A stretch of DNA of 64,000 bases. Origin: Doris montereyensis. Lineage: Eukaryota > Mollusca > Gastropoda > Nudibranchia > Dorididae. The DNA is taken from positions 119,501-183,500 of the forward strand of contig JAXRKP010000401.1 in assembly GCA_037039925.1 (NCBI GenBank), given 5' to 3'. This document shows positions 1-61,697 of this stretch, piece after piece. Numbering within the stretch: position 1 is the first letter of the stretch; every line of letters starts with the position of its first letter. The position numbers and the translations under genes are program-made. Below the pieces are notes generated by a model that saw only the letters and a list, made by a program, of their open reading frames with translations, had not been told where the DNA came from and made no database searches.

Positions 1-90
1 ACACTGAGACACAGGACACTGACAGGACACGGGACACTGAGACACGGGACACTGAGAGGACACTGAGACACAGGACACTGGGACATCTTG
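1..90. repeat. Short tandem repeat of GACACTGA-type units
   Basis: Imperfect copies of gacactgagacac/gggacactgag run from the window edge to about base 90. Confidence 0.8.
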
Positions 91-384
91 GAGAAGAAGT
101 ATAGAAAAGGACCGGAAGAGACCGTGTGTTGACTGGAATGAGCTAAGAAAGATCTCACAAGAGAAGGAAAGATTGAAATCTCTTGTCAGTGGCCTTTACC
201 GTGGTAGGAGTGAAAGGCTTTGATGATGCTGATGAATATACATGTATTGTTACATGGGGGGTTAATTTTAGAAATGGTAAGGTTAGCATGGAATGTGTAT
301 TCGTGTGTCAACAATTTCAAAGAGAGAAATACAAAACAAAACTGCTTCTGCCCCAAGATATTATTATGACAAATGTGTACGTGT

Positions 385-389
385 ACACA

Positions 390-451
<62 letters not shown>
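385..451. repeat. (AC)n microsatellite
   Basis: About 33 AC dinucleotides, nearly pure. ORFs through it are low-complexity artefacts. Confidence 0.98.
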
Positions 452-452
<1 letters not shown>

Positions 453-780
453 CCCATTCACAAGTTGGCGCAGGTTGGGAGTAAAAATTGCACACTTATG
501 TATACATCACACACAAGTTGCATAATTATTTTTTGTGCAAATTTCACATACACATAGACTCACACACAAAATACAGATTGCAACAGAATGAAAAATGTTC
601 AATCACAAACACATACCCCCCCCCCCGGGCTCAAATTGCACCAGAAAGCAAAAACAATGAAAAAACTACATACCGCATATTATACACATGCTCCCACTAG
701 TCACATCGAAATGAACAAAATTATTCAGTCACCGAAATGAATGAAACTCCTGACAACCCCATCGCGACTGGTACTGGCAA

Positions 781-1083
781 GGGGACTCGATAGCCCAGAG
801 GCAAGGTGTCGGCCTCTCAACCAAAAGGTAGTGGGTTTCAATCCCACCAACGGTTGAAAAAATTCTCATTTTCTTAAGAAAAATTTATTCCCTGTTTCAT
901 GTAGGTAGATCGACACCTAATCCCATCGGAGAAGGACAATAAAAAGTAGGTCCCGTGTGCAGATCACAGCACTCTGTTCACGCTAAAGATCCCTTGGTTA
1001 TTTGCAGGGCAGTCTGGACAAATTTTTAAAACATCATACCAAAAACCCAGAGATTACCTTAGGTGTGGATGTGGGTAAATAAA
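781..1083 (+). mobile_element. tRNA-derived SINE, family A
   Basis: A tRNA-like head (ggggactcgatagcccagag, then gtgtcggcctctcaac) with a B-box-like gtgggtttcaatccc is followed by a body with gatcgacacctaatcccatc and the tail gtggatgtgggtaaa. At least four more full-length copies lie in this window (9702, 16070, 17678, 56447), which defines the family. Confidence 0.88.
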
Positions 1084-1115
1084 GAAAAAGAAAGAAAAAG
1101 AAAAGAAAGGACACT

Positions 1116-2170
1116 AGCAACCAAGCAGACAGCTGTAGACTCTACTGTTTGACTTACACTACTTAGATCAACCAGACAGCTGTAGACTCTTCTGTTTGAC
1201 TTATATTACTTAGATTAACCAGACAGCTGTAGACTCTTCTGTTTGGCTTACAGTACTTAGACCAACCAGACAGCTGTAGACTCTTCTGTTTGACTTACAC
1301 TACTTAGGCCAACCAGACAGCTGTAGACTCTTCTGTTTGACTTATATTACTTAGATCAACCAGACAACTGTAGACTCTTCAGTTTGACTTACACTACTTA
1401 GACCAACCAGACAGCTGTAGACTCTTCTGTTTGACTTATATTACTTAGATCAACCAGGCAGCTGTAGACTCTTCTGTTTGACTTACACTACACTTCTTAG
1501 ACCAATCAGACAACTGTAGACTCTTCTGTTTGACTTACACTACTTAGACCAACCAGACAGCTGTAGACTCTTCTGTTTTACACTACACTACTTAGACCAA
1601 CCAGACAACTGTAGACTCTTCTGTTTGACTTACACTACTTAGACCAACCAGACAGCTGTAGACTCTTCTGTTTGGCTTACTACACTACTTAGACCAACCA
1701 GACAGCTGTACTCTTCTGTTTGACAGCTGTAGACTCTTCTGTTTGACTTACACTACTTAGACCAACCAGACAGCTGTAGACTCTTCTGTTTGACTTACAC
1801 TACTTAGACCAACCAGACAGCTGTAGACTCTTCTGTGACCCAACCAGACAGCTTGACACTGTTTACACTACTTAGACCAACCAGACAGCTGTACACTCTT
1901 CTGTTTGACTTACACTACTTAGACCAACCAGACAGCTGTAGACTCTTCTGTTTGACTTACACTACTTAGACCAACCAGACAGCTGTAGACTCTTCTGTGT
2001 GGCTTACACTACTTAGACCAACCAGACAGCTGTACTCTTCTGTTTGACTTACACTACTTAGACCAACCAGACAGCTGTAGACTCTTCTGTTTGACTTACT
2101 ACTTAGACCAACCAGACAGCTGTAGACTCTTCTGTTCGACTTACACTACTTAGGCCAACCAGTCCAGCTG
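1116..2170. repeat. 47-bp minisatellite
   Basis: About 22 copies of a unit containing accaaccagacagctgtag and actcttctgtttgacttac. Copies are 90% or more alike up to 2170 and then break down into a mosaic. Confidence 0.96.
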
Positions 2171-3383
2171 TACTCTCCTATTTCCAGGGCAAGCAACACG
2201 TGACCTGACACCAGACAGCTGACATCACCGCTTCATGTGGCAACACTAGTTTGTCCAACCAGTTCCATCTGGCACTTCTTCTGGGAGTGGCAAAACAACA
2301 CAGTAAACTTACTGACCAGAGGGAGCTAGGCGAGGTTCTGTATTGACTGGGAGCCGCCTTCTTATTCACCCCAGACAGTGGGGACTCTCTTCTGTTTGAC
2401 TTGGATTAAGCCGCAGAGACAGACAACTGGCCTCTTCTGTTTGGCCCTAAGCCATGAGACTCCATTCCAAGGGTTACAAAAAAGAATTGAACTCAAAACT
2501 GTTTGAACCAGTCCCTCCTTAGACCAGACCAGACAGCTGTACTCTTCTGTGAGAGAGAGAGAGACACTAGAGAGACCAACCAGAGAGAGAGTAGACTCTT
2601 CTGTGATGGCTAGACACTACTACTATAGTGGCAATGGGCAGACAGATGGACTCTGTCTGGATAGACTTATATTATTATGATCAACCAGAAGCTGTAATCT
2701 GTATGATTTGACTTACATTCTTAGTCAACCAGACAACTGTAGACTCTTCTGTTTGACATTACAGCTTAGACCAACCAGACAGCTGTATCCCGACTTTCTG
2801 TTTGACTGATAATATTCACCTTCTGGACTACTTAGACTGATGCAGGTAGCTCAACCCCTTCAACATTAGACCAACCAGACAGCTGTAAACTCTTCTTTTC
2901 ATGAACACAACTACTGTTAGATTCCAATCCAAGATCTCATGATTCAAAGTCTGGCAGGCAGGCACTACTCACACCTACTGTAGCGTAAACTCTAATATTT
3001 ACATGATGGTCCCAGTGCCTGAAACTGGAAATGGAGTGGCAAACAACTGTCATCAAGGGAAACAATGCATACATTGACTGGTATGTGATGGGATATATCT
3101 AGATTCATTAACTGTCTCAATCTGTTATTAGTAATAATATTAGTGTTAACCTTTTTAGATAAATTGTTGTTCACTTCTTAATCTGCTATCTTTTTTGTCA
3201 TTTAGATGAACTCACCTGACAGGCTTGTTTGTTTTAGTCAAATTTATTCTAATTCTTTCCTCCATGTGCCAGATCTCGGGGTGAATTCAAAGGAAACTCC
3301 AAATGAAAGACATGTGAAAGAAAAGAAAGGAACTCACCACTTTTGAACCAGTCCGAACAATCATCAACGAGAGAGACAGAGTA

Positions 3384-3457
<74 letters not shown>

Positions 3458-3983
3458 GGAAAGGGAGTGATGAGAGACCAACAGTTGTACTGTAGTGGCT
3501 AAGAGTTCGACGATGGATTCTGTCTGGATAGTGAGAGTTATTATGATGGAAATTGAGGTATGTGAGATGATGGGCATGACCAACAGTTCTACTTAGTGTA
3601 GTAAAATAAGTATAGTTCGTTCAAGTTCCAGGCCATTACAGCTAAGAGTAAGAGCCCGAGCTTATCCCGTATCAAAGGGAAACAATGCATACATTGACTC
3701 GGTATGTGATGGGATATATCTAGATTCATTAACCTGTCTCAACTTCTGTTATTAGTAATAATATTATTTAATTCTTTTAGATGTGTTGTTGTTCTCTTAA
3801 AATCTGCTAGAGATCATTTAGAGCAACAATTCTGACAGGCTTGTTTGAAAGAGTGAAATTTATTCTAATTCTTTCCTCCATGTGTCATGATCTCGGGGTG
3901 AATTCATCAAACAGCAAAATGAAAGACAGTAAAGAGAGTGAAAGAGAGAGGACCCAGACTTTTAGTAGCCCGAACAATCATCA

Positions 3984-4000
<17 letters not shown>
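2171..4000. repeat. Mosaic stretch with an internal block duplication
   Basis: Fragments of the 47-bp unit, GA runs and unrelated DNA alternate over short distances. A block at 3052-3385 (caatgcatacattgactggt to the GA tract) recurs at 3671-4000 with scattered small indels. This looks like duplicated or badly resolved assembly. I see no gene. Confidence 0.7.
3385..3454. repeat. (GA)n microsatellite
   Basis: Nearly pure GA run inside the duplicated block. Confidence 0.95.
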
Positions 4001-4666
<666 letters not shown>

Positions 4667-5097
4667 ACTGGGGGAGGGGGGGCAGGAAGAGGAATCTAGT
4701 CAGTAGTCTGAAGCAGGTTTCCACTCCCAAGCTGGTGAAAAGAAAGGACCTAACACTTTCAGTAGCACCCGACAACAGTCAATGAGAAATAGAGAAAGAG
4801 AGAGAGGAGACAGACAGACAAGGGGAAAAGACAGACATACTGAAAGACAAACGGGCAGAGACACTGGCCACAGCTTTATTTGAGACAGAATGAATTGTTG
4901 AGTTTTCTATATTTTCTTTCTTGATACTCCTGTTTGGAAACCTGTAATCATTATTATTATCATTATTATAATATTCTTTATTATAATCATGAACCATACA
5001 TTTACGAAAGACATCAATGTTTGTTTTATAACACGTTCCACTTATAAATAACAGCAATTAAGAAAAGAACAATTTAATTTCATCCAGAATAAAAAGT

Positions 5098-5103
5098 TTT
5101 ATT
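5098..5103 (-). promoter_or_regulatory. Candidate RAD54B poly(A) signal AATAAA
   Basis: AATAAA on the minus strand, about 50 bases past the RAD54B stop. It is the nearest canonical signal, though the surrounding DNA is AT-rich. Confidence 0.5.
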
Positions 5104-5153
5104 ATGTTCATTGGGTTAAATTCTTGTCTGTAGAAACCTGTTTCTCTCTGCCA

Positions 5154-53830
<48,677 letters not shown>

Positions 53831-54190
53831 TTTCGGAAGTTACTAAGTCTATATCTAGACCTATACAATAGATATAAAGATATAGTTAGATCGGAACTCT
53901 GACACTTCAGATCTCGTGAAACATCTGATAGAAAATTTGCTAACGTTCTCTACATTTAGACTGGGGACTAAAAGAAGAACCAAAACAAATCACAGTTGCC
54001 GCCATTAGATGAAATCGAATATATTATATTTGATATCAAAACGATTAAAAAAGTTTGCGATTACTTAACGATGTGTTTTCTCTCTTTCTCTCGTCTTCTG
54101 CATATGTAACTGACCAACTCAACTCTTGAGTATTACTGCCAGCGCGTATATCTTAATTTAACCCAAACATATCAATCCAATTTTGACTTT
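53831..54190 (-). promoter_or_regulatory. Upstream region of RAD54B
   Basis: Position relative to the start codon implies the 5' UTR and promoter lie here. I see no clear TATA box, initiator or CpG island. Confidence 0.3.
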
Positions 54191-54540
54191 AATGTACTTT
54201 GTTTAATTCTGTTTTAAATACTTCAGTTCTATTGCTGAGTATTATTTATGTTGGCAGTCCATTTCACAGCCTTATTGTACTAGAGTAAAATCAGTCTCAG
54301 ATGACAATCAATGTTTGAAGTTGAAACCGTGTATGTTTAACAGTCACAGTTTGTAAGCCGATAAGCGTAGCTTCTTGTTATATATTGACAATGAATTTGG
54401 AAACAGTTTTTATCAATTTTATTCAAAGTATGTACTACACGAACGTCGTGGCCCAGGCCTGTGTTTTGATGAATTTTGTGCCTGAATTTAATATCGATAC
54501 CAGAATTATCCCCGAAGGTGGATTTTTTCTGATCCAAGTA
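54190..54540 (-). pseudogene. LINE C-terminal fragment (L2/CR1-like)
   Basis: Minus-strand frames: LGHDVRVVHTLNKI, then YRLTNCDC, then, across stops, VKWTANINN and KTELNKV. They follow the order of the usual RG/W-N-S-L-P/FK..L end of CR1/L2 polyproteins. Multiple stops. Confidence 0.55.
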
Positions 54541-55165
54541 TACAAATGAGTGCTGGGTTGTTGGCCTATAGGTCTATGTAATCAATGATATTCGCCTTAG
54601 CTTTCCTTTTACATCATGCAGATCTAGATCTAGTAATTTTGATGTAATCAAGTAACCGTGTAACGGTAAGTGCTGTGAGCCCCAGGTGTCCAAAGTGATC
54701 CATCTTGTTCACACACAAAAAAAGGACAGCAACAACAATAACATAAATAAAACCACACCCAAACTGATAGCAGCATATAATATATTCTCGAAGGCGGACA
54801 AACATAATTGTGTTTAATAAAGTAGAAATAAACTAAATGATAGCTAAAGACACAGAGTCCTCAGAAGAAAACCTCTGTCGCCGTCTATACATTTTTCGGC
54901 TTTTTTTAAACTTTCTTACACTTTGAGGGGGCCGGGCTGCATCTAGCTCATGACTCCAAGAGGCCGCTCTGCTCTTTTATTTCTTTGTTTTGTTTGTTTG
55001 TTTGTTTGTCGTTGTTTTTTTTTTTTGTGGGGTATTTTGCGCTGATCGTTTGGAGATCCAGCAAGGTCACCCATCTATCAGCGTCGTTGCTTGACTTTTC
55101 TTGATCACCGTTATTTTTGTTTTTTTTGTCATGCTGCCATTTTACATCCATATACAGTGGACATT
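54540..55165. other. Upstream stretch without recognised features
   Basis: AT-rich with short T and TTTG runs. No similarity recognised. Confidence 0.5.
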
Positions 55166-55960
55166 TTTATTCTATGTGAAACATGCTCTCATTTATTCTC
55201 GACCAAATCCAGCTTGAGCACTTTTCCACCTTTTCTGCCCGCTGTTTGAGCGCTCTAGTACACTTGTTACTGTAACTGAGAGCTGTTTTAAGAGGAAATA
55301 AGTCGATGCTCTTACAAACCCTCTGGCGCCATCTTCTACTACCAGTACCCTGGGCATATCCGGTTCTTTTTTTGTAGGTCTTTGGCAGGCCACAGTACTT
55401 TGCATGTTTGCACTGGTGAGCTTGATCGATTCTGCTCTCATAAGGTACTGTTAGCTCAACAATAACAATTTTTGGTTGACGTATCAAATCAGGTGTCATT
55501 TCACTCGTCCTTAGAACCTGGGGATGGTTCTCTCAGTTTGAAAGGTCTGCTGAAGAGGTTCCAATCATCAGTACCATCTAGTAATAGGCCTACACCTTTG
55601 GTTGGAGACAATCTTCGCAGGTTTTCCTATCTTTACCCTGGTTCTTTCTGTTCCAACGAAGAAGGGCACTGTGGTAGTTGATTTTTGTGGTCTTCCTCTA
55701 GCTGAGCTTATTATGATTGGCGCTAGTTCCTGGAATATCTGAATGTGTCTCTGCGTGTGCCGACCATGTGCTATGGCAGTCGTACATGACATGTGGACAT
55801 GTTTAACGTTTTGTTTCTTTGACATAATTGACAAGTTGCATCGTTTATCTTTCCCCACTTCATCAAGTTTTGCATTTGAGGGTAAGAGGTCACACACTGA
55901 TTGGGTTGTAAAACACGTCCTTAACGATGTCATTTGCCATAAATCATTCAGGGTCAAGGC
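55165..55960 (-). pseudogene. Retroelement-associated C-terminal domain with PD...ELTVPYE
   Basis: Minus strand, two segments. MTLNDLWQM...SVCDLLPSNAKL and GRPQKSTTTVPFF come first. After a frame change, TPDLIRQPKIVIVELTVPYE, SRIDQAHQ and KYCGL follow. PDL-x(n)-ELTVPYE...AH..K..KY is a pattern I know from LINE-like open frames in invertebrates, and it resembles a PD-(D/E)XK nuclease core. The frame break argues for a decayed copy. Confidence 0.6.
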
Positions 55961-56446
55961 GTCTTTCCAATAGCCTTGTTGGTATTGTTGGATTGCTGTC
56001 TGAATTCGCCCTGTGTCCTCTTCTAGCCTTACTTCCTGTATTATCTTTTGTTTGCCTTTTGCTTAAGACGACCATTTTGTTTTAGATTAAGCTACCTTAG
56101 CAGCCCTACGTGGTTGTTCTGCGAGTGTCCGATTATTTCCTTCATCGTCAAGCAGTCTTAGGCTGCTTTACTTTTACTGTGTTGGTGGCTTTCCGTTTCC
56201 TTCCAGCTTTGAGCTGTGTCTGAGCTGATCACACCACTGAATCCTCGGAAATTTCGAGCATCGTTAACACTAACAGCCTTGATTTTCTTACCTTATTTTC
56301 TTCTGCTAAAGATTTCAAAGGTAGCTAGAGTTTGTGTTTACTTGCAAGAGAATGTCACACCAAACTATTTCTTAATATATTTTGTTCATCTTGGCTTCAA
56401 TTGCTTCAACAGCAGTGGCACATAATATACCAGTAGAGGCGGGGGC

Positions 56447-56758
56447 GGGGACTCGGTAGTCCAGAGGAAAGGTGTCGGCCTCTCAATCAAAAGGTAGTGG
56501 GTCCAAACCCCGCCAACGATTGAAAAAATGTTGCTCGACTTTTTTCGAGCAAAATCTACCCGCTGGTACATGTAGGTGGATCGACACCTAGTCCCATCGG
56601 AGACGGACGATAACAAGGAGGCCACGTATGCAGATAATAACACTCTGTGCACATTAAAGATGTCTTGGCTGTTTACAAGGCAGTGCAGGTAAAATTAAAC
56701 ATCGTTCCAAAACCCCCGAGATCACCTTAGTTGTGGATGTGGGTAAATCAAATAAAAA
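56447..56758 (+). mobile_element. SINE family A copy
   Basis: Head ggggactcggtagtccagag, B-box-like gtgggtccaaaccccgcc, tail gtggatgtgggtaaatcaaa. Nearly full length. Confidence 0.88.
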
Positions 56759-56959
56759 ACCCCAGTAGATGCTATAAGCGCCAGGGAACCAACACCAACT
56801 GGAGTCCATACGCTTTACTTCATATTTTCTTTGGGAGATTTCCCTCGTCAATTCTTTTCAAGCCTTCCTTAGGCTGCTTCTTTTGTTTGTTTTTCTTTTA
56901 TCAATATGTAGCGGACATAAAACAACAAAAAAAGAAGAAAAAAATAGATTAAGAAGGTG

Positions 56960-58920
56960 AATGAATTTTCTTCGATATCTGGGCTACAGCTAAATAAGTA
57001 TGATATATGAATGTCTTGCAATGCAATTAAATATGACACACAGCCATATGGACTCAATACTTTAAGGGTTATTAGTTATTGGTGAAATCGAAATATCAGG
57101 GGTTTATTTTATTACGTGTAATAGCGTCAGCCGTGCTTAATGTAAAGAACTGGCAAAACAAAGTTCAGTCAATTAAACAAAAAGATCTGAACGTCTGGTC
57201 ATGGAAAAAACCCATTTTAGTTGGAAATATTTAAATGATAAAAAGGCTAGCAGACACTCAGCCAACTAATTTCTATTTCACAAAATATGGGCTTGCCAGA
57301 AAGTGTTTTGAGAAAAATGAAAAATGAATACCATCTACTTTCATTTTATTTGGACAAAGAAGTAAGTCTCTAAATGTATCTTCTAGAAGGTGTAGTTCTG
57401 TCAAAAGGGCGCTCCGAAAATGATAGACTTACGTCTCGTACCTCAGATTCAATTATCTTTTCTACTGGCTTGTGTGGAAAAAAGTTCTATGGTCGCAAGA
57501 TCTTGTTACAAACAAATTACCTGAATTAGCTCTAGAGCCAGTTGGAAATATTTCAGTATTTGAATGTTGCGCAAACTTAAGACAATTTAAAGGATTGCAA
57601 CACATTCAAATTTATAATATTTTCCGGAGTAGAGCAGTAAAAGTATATGAATAAAATATAAATTGATCGATTCAAGTTCAACAATGCTATGCGTCCGTAG
57701 GTGAAAACATATTGTAACTGGAGTTACGATAGTTTTGCACTGACAGATATGCTGCGCTTCGTGGTGTTGCACTCTTTGTGTCGCAACGGCATTCCATAAG
57801 CATTAAAAATAAGAAAGTTACAATAGAATGAAAATGTATCTTATCTTGGTTGTGTCACTTTCACGGCACCAAGATTATGGTAACGTTACTTACGATATTC
57901 TTGCATCTAACATCTCATCTCCTTCTTGAGTGAAATTGTATTAACTTGGAGATACGATACTCTTTTTGCCAAATGAATTCTTCAAATTATCAAACAAGGT
58001 AGTGTGACTTGACTCGAGACAGTTTTGTTGGCAGCAAAACTGTCTCAACTCGGAGTTACGACATTTTAAATGTAACCAAATGGATTCTAAAGTAGCGTGT
58101 CTCGATATACGATGGTCTTGCTTTCAAAATGTTAATGCAAAACTATCGTAGCTCGAATTACTACTAAACCATTTTGAAGCCAGAGCATTAAAACTTTTAC
58201 CGTCGTTTTTTACATGTCCATTGACATACATTAAGTGAATTTCACCACCTTTTAAAGTATGTGTGAAGAATAATTAAGTTTTTTGCTTCTCCTGAACATT
58301 TGGGTTTTTGGGATACGATAGTTTTGCACCCTACGGTTGTATGGAGACTAGCAATCATTTACTATTTCACAACAAAGATAGAGATCAAGTGCCTAAGGTC
58401 AAGTACCGGTAATCACATGGAAAGTCGGATAAAGAAAGGAATACATGATATAGGCCTACTAGACAGACATACTATTATATAAGCTTATATTATATATAGG
58501 ACAGAGAATGATTACTTTTAAAGCACATACACGCTGCTATGGGATATTCCCTCAAGCGTTTTTGGACTATTGGATGATTTGTACTGCGATTTTAACACAG
58601 ACATTGCAAGAAAATAGATCTATGTCATTAATATCAATGCGGGGAAATGATTTTAAAAATCCAACACACACCGAACAGAATGTGCTTTACTGAGGCATAA
58701 CTTCGTTTACATTGTGCCTTGAATGTTACACTGTAGTCTGCCTAGAGCATTTCCTCTATCATTGATCTAAAGTAAAACAACTAAGGACAGAAAAAATAAT
58801 AAGAATATATAGCTACATTTTCACAAAATATGCCATGAAAATCATGTTCAATGTAAAATGTTTTATTTAGACAAGAAAGAGGAGATGGATCAATCAATAA
58901 ATAGAAATCTATAAATCTTA
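56960..58920. other. Intergenic stretch without recognised genes
   Basis: No coding similarity. A short motif around ggagttacgatagttttgca recurs irregularly between 57716 and 58330 (see findings). Confidence 0.5.
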
Positions 58921-59037
58921 TTATCCTGTCAGAACAAAGTTTAATTCAAATTTTAGATATGGGTGCAAACACATTTTGATGAATTTATTCGACTTTGGAC
59001 TTTCATACGGACAATTCCCATAGATAAGGATAAATAT

Positions 59038-59160
59038 TGAAAGACGCTGTAGAACTCGTTTACTGTTATGCTTTTGTGTGTGTGTAATTCGTTGAATAGA
59101 TATTTTGATAACAATATTAATAAAGTAAACATTTATATTGCGCCATATGCTCTTCAAACA
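59038..59160 (+). repeat. Dispersed about 120-bp repeat, copy 1
   Basis: gctgtagaactcgtttactg through aacatttatattgcgccata; a close copy lies at 61434-61555. Confidence 0.85.
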
Positions 59161-59362
59161 ACAACAAACAAACAATCCCTAGCCCCTTTCCACCAAAAAC
59201 CCATCTACCAACAAATAAAAACAAACCAAACTCAAAATGAAACGAAAAAAGTAATGTTTTGTGTCTTGACCTCCGCCGAAGCCCTGATACTGGGGTTCGA
59301 TTGAAACCAGATTTAGAACTACTGCCCTAAACTTTCGGGCGGGGGTCGATAGACAGCCATAC

Positions 59363-59475
59363 ACACATACAGACAGACAGACAGACGCAGACAGATCGAC
59401 AAGCAGACAGACAGACAGACATACAAGCAGGCAAACGCAGACAGACCGACAGGCAGATAGATAGACTGACATAAA
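59363..59475. repeat. (ACAG)n-type microsatellite
   Basis: Interrupted cagacagacagacg run. The CLSVCLS frame is an artefact. Confidence 0.93.
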
Positions 59476-59769
59476 AATAATATATGTTTATTCCATACAT
59501 ACATTCTTTCTCTCACTCTTTGCTATGTATATTAAACAATCCAAGGCAATCAGGTGTTATCATATTATTCCCTATGCATCAATCATTAGCAAGCAGTCAT
59601 GTCTTGGTAAGCAGATTTATCAGCGCACTGCCTGACACTGGTTATTCAATTGACCTAAATTGATACATTATTCCGGGCCTCTGTATTAATTACATAGAAT
59701 ATCATATTGCAATATATAAATGTATAGTTGTGACTCTGTTAAGTCCGAGATTATTCATTTCCTTCTTTC

Positions 59770-60225
59770 TCTATCAGTTCCCATTCTACACTCCGGTGTA
59801 TGGGTTCTTTCTTTTTAAGTTCCCATTCTACACTCTGGTGTATGGGTTCTTTCTTTTTAAGTTCCCATTCCACACTCTGGTATATGGGTTCTTTCTTTTT
59901 AAGTTCCCATTCCACACTCCGGTGTATGGGTTCTTTCTTTTTAAGTTCCCATTCTACACTCTGGTGTATGGGTTCTTTCTCTATCAGTTCCCATTCTACA
60001 CTCTGGTGTATGGGTTCTTTCTCTATCAGTTCCCATTCTACACTCTGGTGTATGGGTTCTTTCTTTTAAGTTCCCATTCTACACTCTGGTGTATGGGTTC
60101 TTTCTTTTTAAGTTCCCATTCTACACTCTGGTGTATGGGTTCTTTCTTTTTAAGTTCCCATTCTACACTCCGATGTGTGGGTTCTTTCTTTTTAAGTTCC
60201 CATTCCACACTCCGGTGTGTGGGTT
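59770..60225 (-). repeat. 42-bp tandem array at a LINE 3' end
   Basis: About eleven units of ttcccattctacactctggt and gtatgggttctttctttttaag. Directly follows the 3' end of the LINE at 60236. Confidence 0.95.
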
Positions 60226-60235
60226 TAGATACCCG

Positions 60236-61050
60236 ACATGTTCTTTCTCCTGGCTACCGTGTCCTGACATTTTCTGTTTCTTTCTTGAAGGTTACATTTC
60301 TTTGCTGTCAAGCCTCTTCTATATCTTCATCATACTCTCTCCGGTCTAGCTTTTGGTCTTTTACCTTTGGTTTTAGCATTGTATACTGATCTAGCTATTC
60401 TCTTTGCATGCATTCTGTTTACATGCCCAAACCATCTGAGTTGATGTATTTCTATCTTAGTTTTTATGCCACATGCTTTGATGTGATCTCCTATTGTTGT
60501 TTTTTCATTTTGTGTCTTTAAGTTTGTCTGTACTTGTTTGTGTTTCCTACTGCTAAGGTCCACGATTCACTGTATTGTATACTGTCATTTTTGTTTTTGT
60601 TGACAATGCTTGTTTACCTATAAATAGCCTTTCTAGGTGGTACATACCGTCATTGCCTTTTGAATTCTTAGGCTGATTCCTTCCTTAGTTTTCCCTCTGA
60701 ATTAATCATTACTCCTAAGTAATTGTAATTTTGAACTTGTTCTAACTTTTCTTCGACCAATTAAAGATTTTGTGTTTTAGCTTCCTTAGTTATAAGTATA
60801 TGTTTTGTTTTCTTTACTTTCATTCCTGTTTTATTTATTTCATTATTCAGCATGTTGATGTCACATTGAAGGTAGCTTTCTGATGTTCCAAATGGAGCGA
60901 AATCATCAGCAAATGAAAGCATCGATAGCTTTACTGGTTTGAGTTTCTACATACTTACACACATTTTATTCAGTTTTGATGATGCCTTTGCGACTGATTC
61001 CATAAATGGGATCAATGAAAGAGGGCTGTACACTCTTCCCTGGTCTGAAT
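60236..61050 (-). pseudogene. LINE reverse-transcriptase fragment with FADD box
   Basis: On the minus strand the catalytic-type motif SFADDFAPF lies near 60915. Downstream come INKTGMKVKKTKHILITK, and then IHQLRWFGHVNRMHAKRIAR with GKRPKARPERV. Together they form the second half of a non-LTR reverse transcriptase. Frames are broken between blocks and the 5' part is missing. Confidence 0.8.
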
Positions 61051-61075
61051 CCGCTTTATGTTCTTCAATCTGATT

Positions 61076-61094
61076 TATCGATCTATCTATCTAT

Positions 61095-61166
<72 letters not shown>

Positions 61167-61167
61167 A

Positions 61168-61254
<87 letters not shown>

Positions 61255-61258
61255 TTAT
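61076..61258. repeat. (ATCT)n microsatellite
   Basis: About 45 tetranucleotide units. The IYLSIYLS frames are artefacts. Confidence 0.98.
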
Positions 61259-61433
61259 CAAGGCCTAGCTAGGTTGATAGGTAGATACCTAGTAAAATGG
61301 AAAAAATAGATAACCAGGTAGAAACATAGACCGGTGACAAGATTGATAGATAGACACACAGACAGACAAACATATAAAAAGACTGACAGGGCAAAGACAG
61401 ATCGACAGTCAGACCGCCGGGCATATAATATAT

Positions 61434-61555
61434 CTGAAAGAGGCTGTAGAACTCGTTTACTGTTATGCTTTTGAGTGTGTACTTCGTTGAATAGGTATTT
61501 TGATAACAATATTAATAAAGTAAACATTTATATTGCGCCACATGCTCTTCTCGAA
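61434..61555 (+). repeat. Dispersed about 120-bp repeat, copy 2
   Basis: Same sequence as 59038-59160. Copy 2 lies just after, and copy 1 just before, a tetranucleotide run. Confidence 0.85.
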
Positions 61556-61697
61556 CGGAGAGCTCTGGTCGCACAAAGTAAAAAACCCAAACAAAACAGC
61601 AACACCCCCTCCCCCACACATACAAAGGCTCCAAAAAAACAAAAAGACAAATACATACATTATCTGAATTATCAGCAGAAATCAACGGAATACAATC

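Noticed and set aside
781..855. tRNA gene
   Set aside because: The tRNA-like head lacks a convincing cloverleaf and is shared by several SINE copies with the same body.
1116..2170. Regular 47-bp repeats that could suggest a CRISPR array
   Set aside because: No unique spacers between conserved repeats, no cas genes, and the genome is animal.
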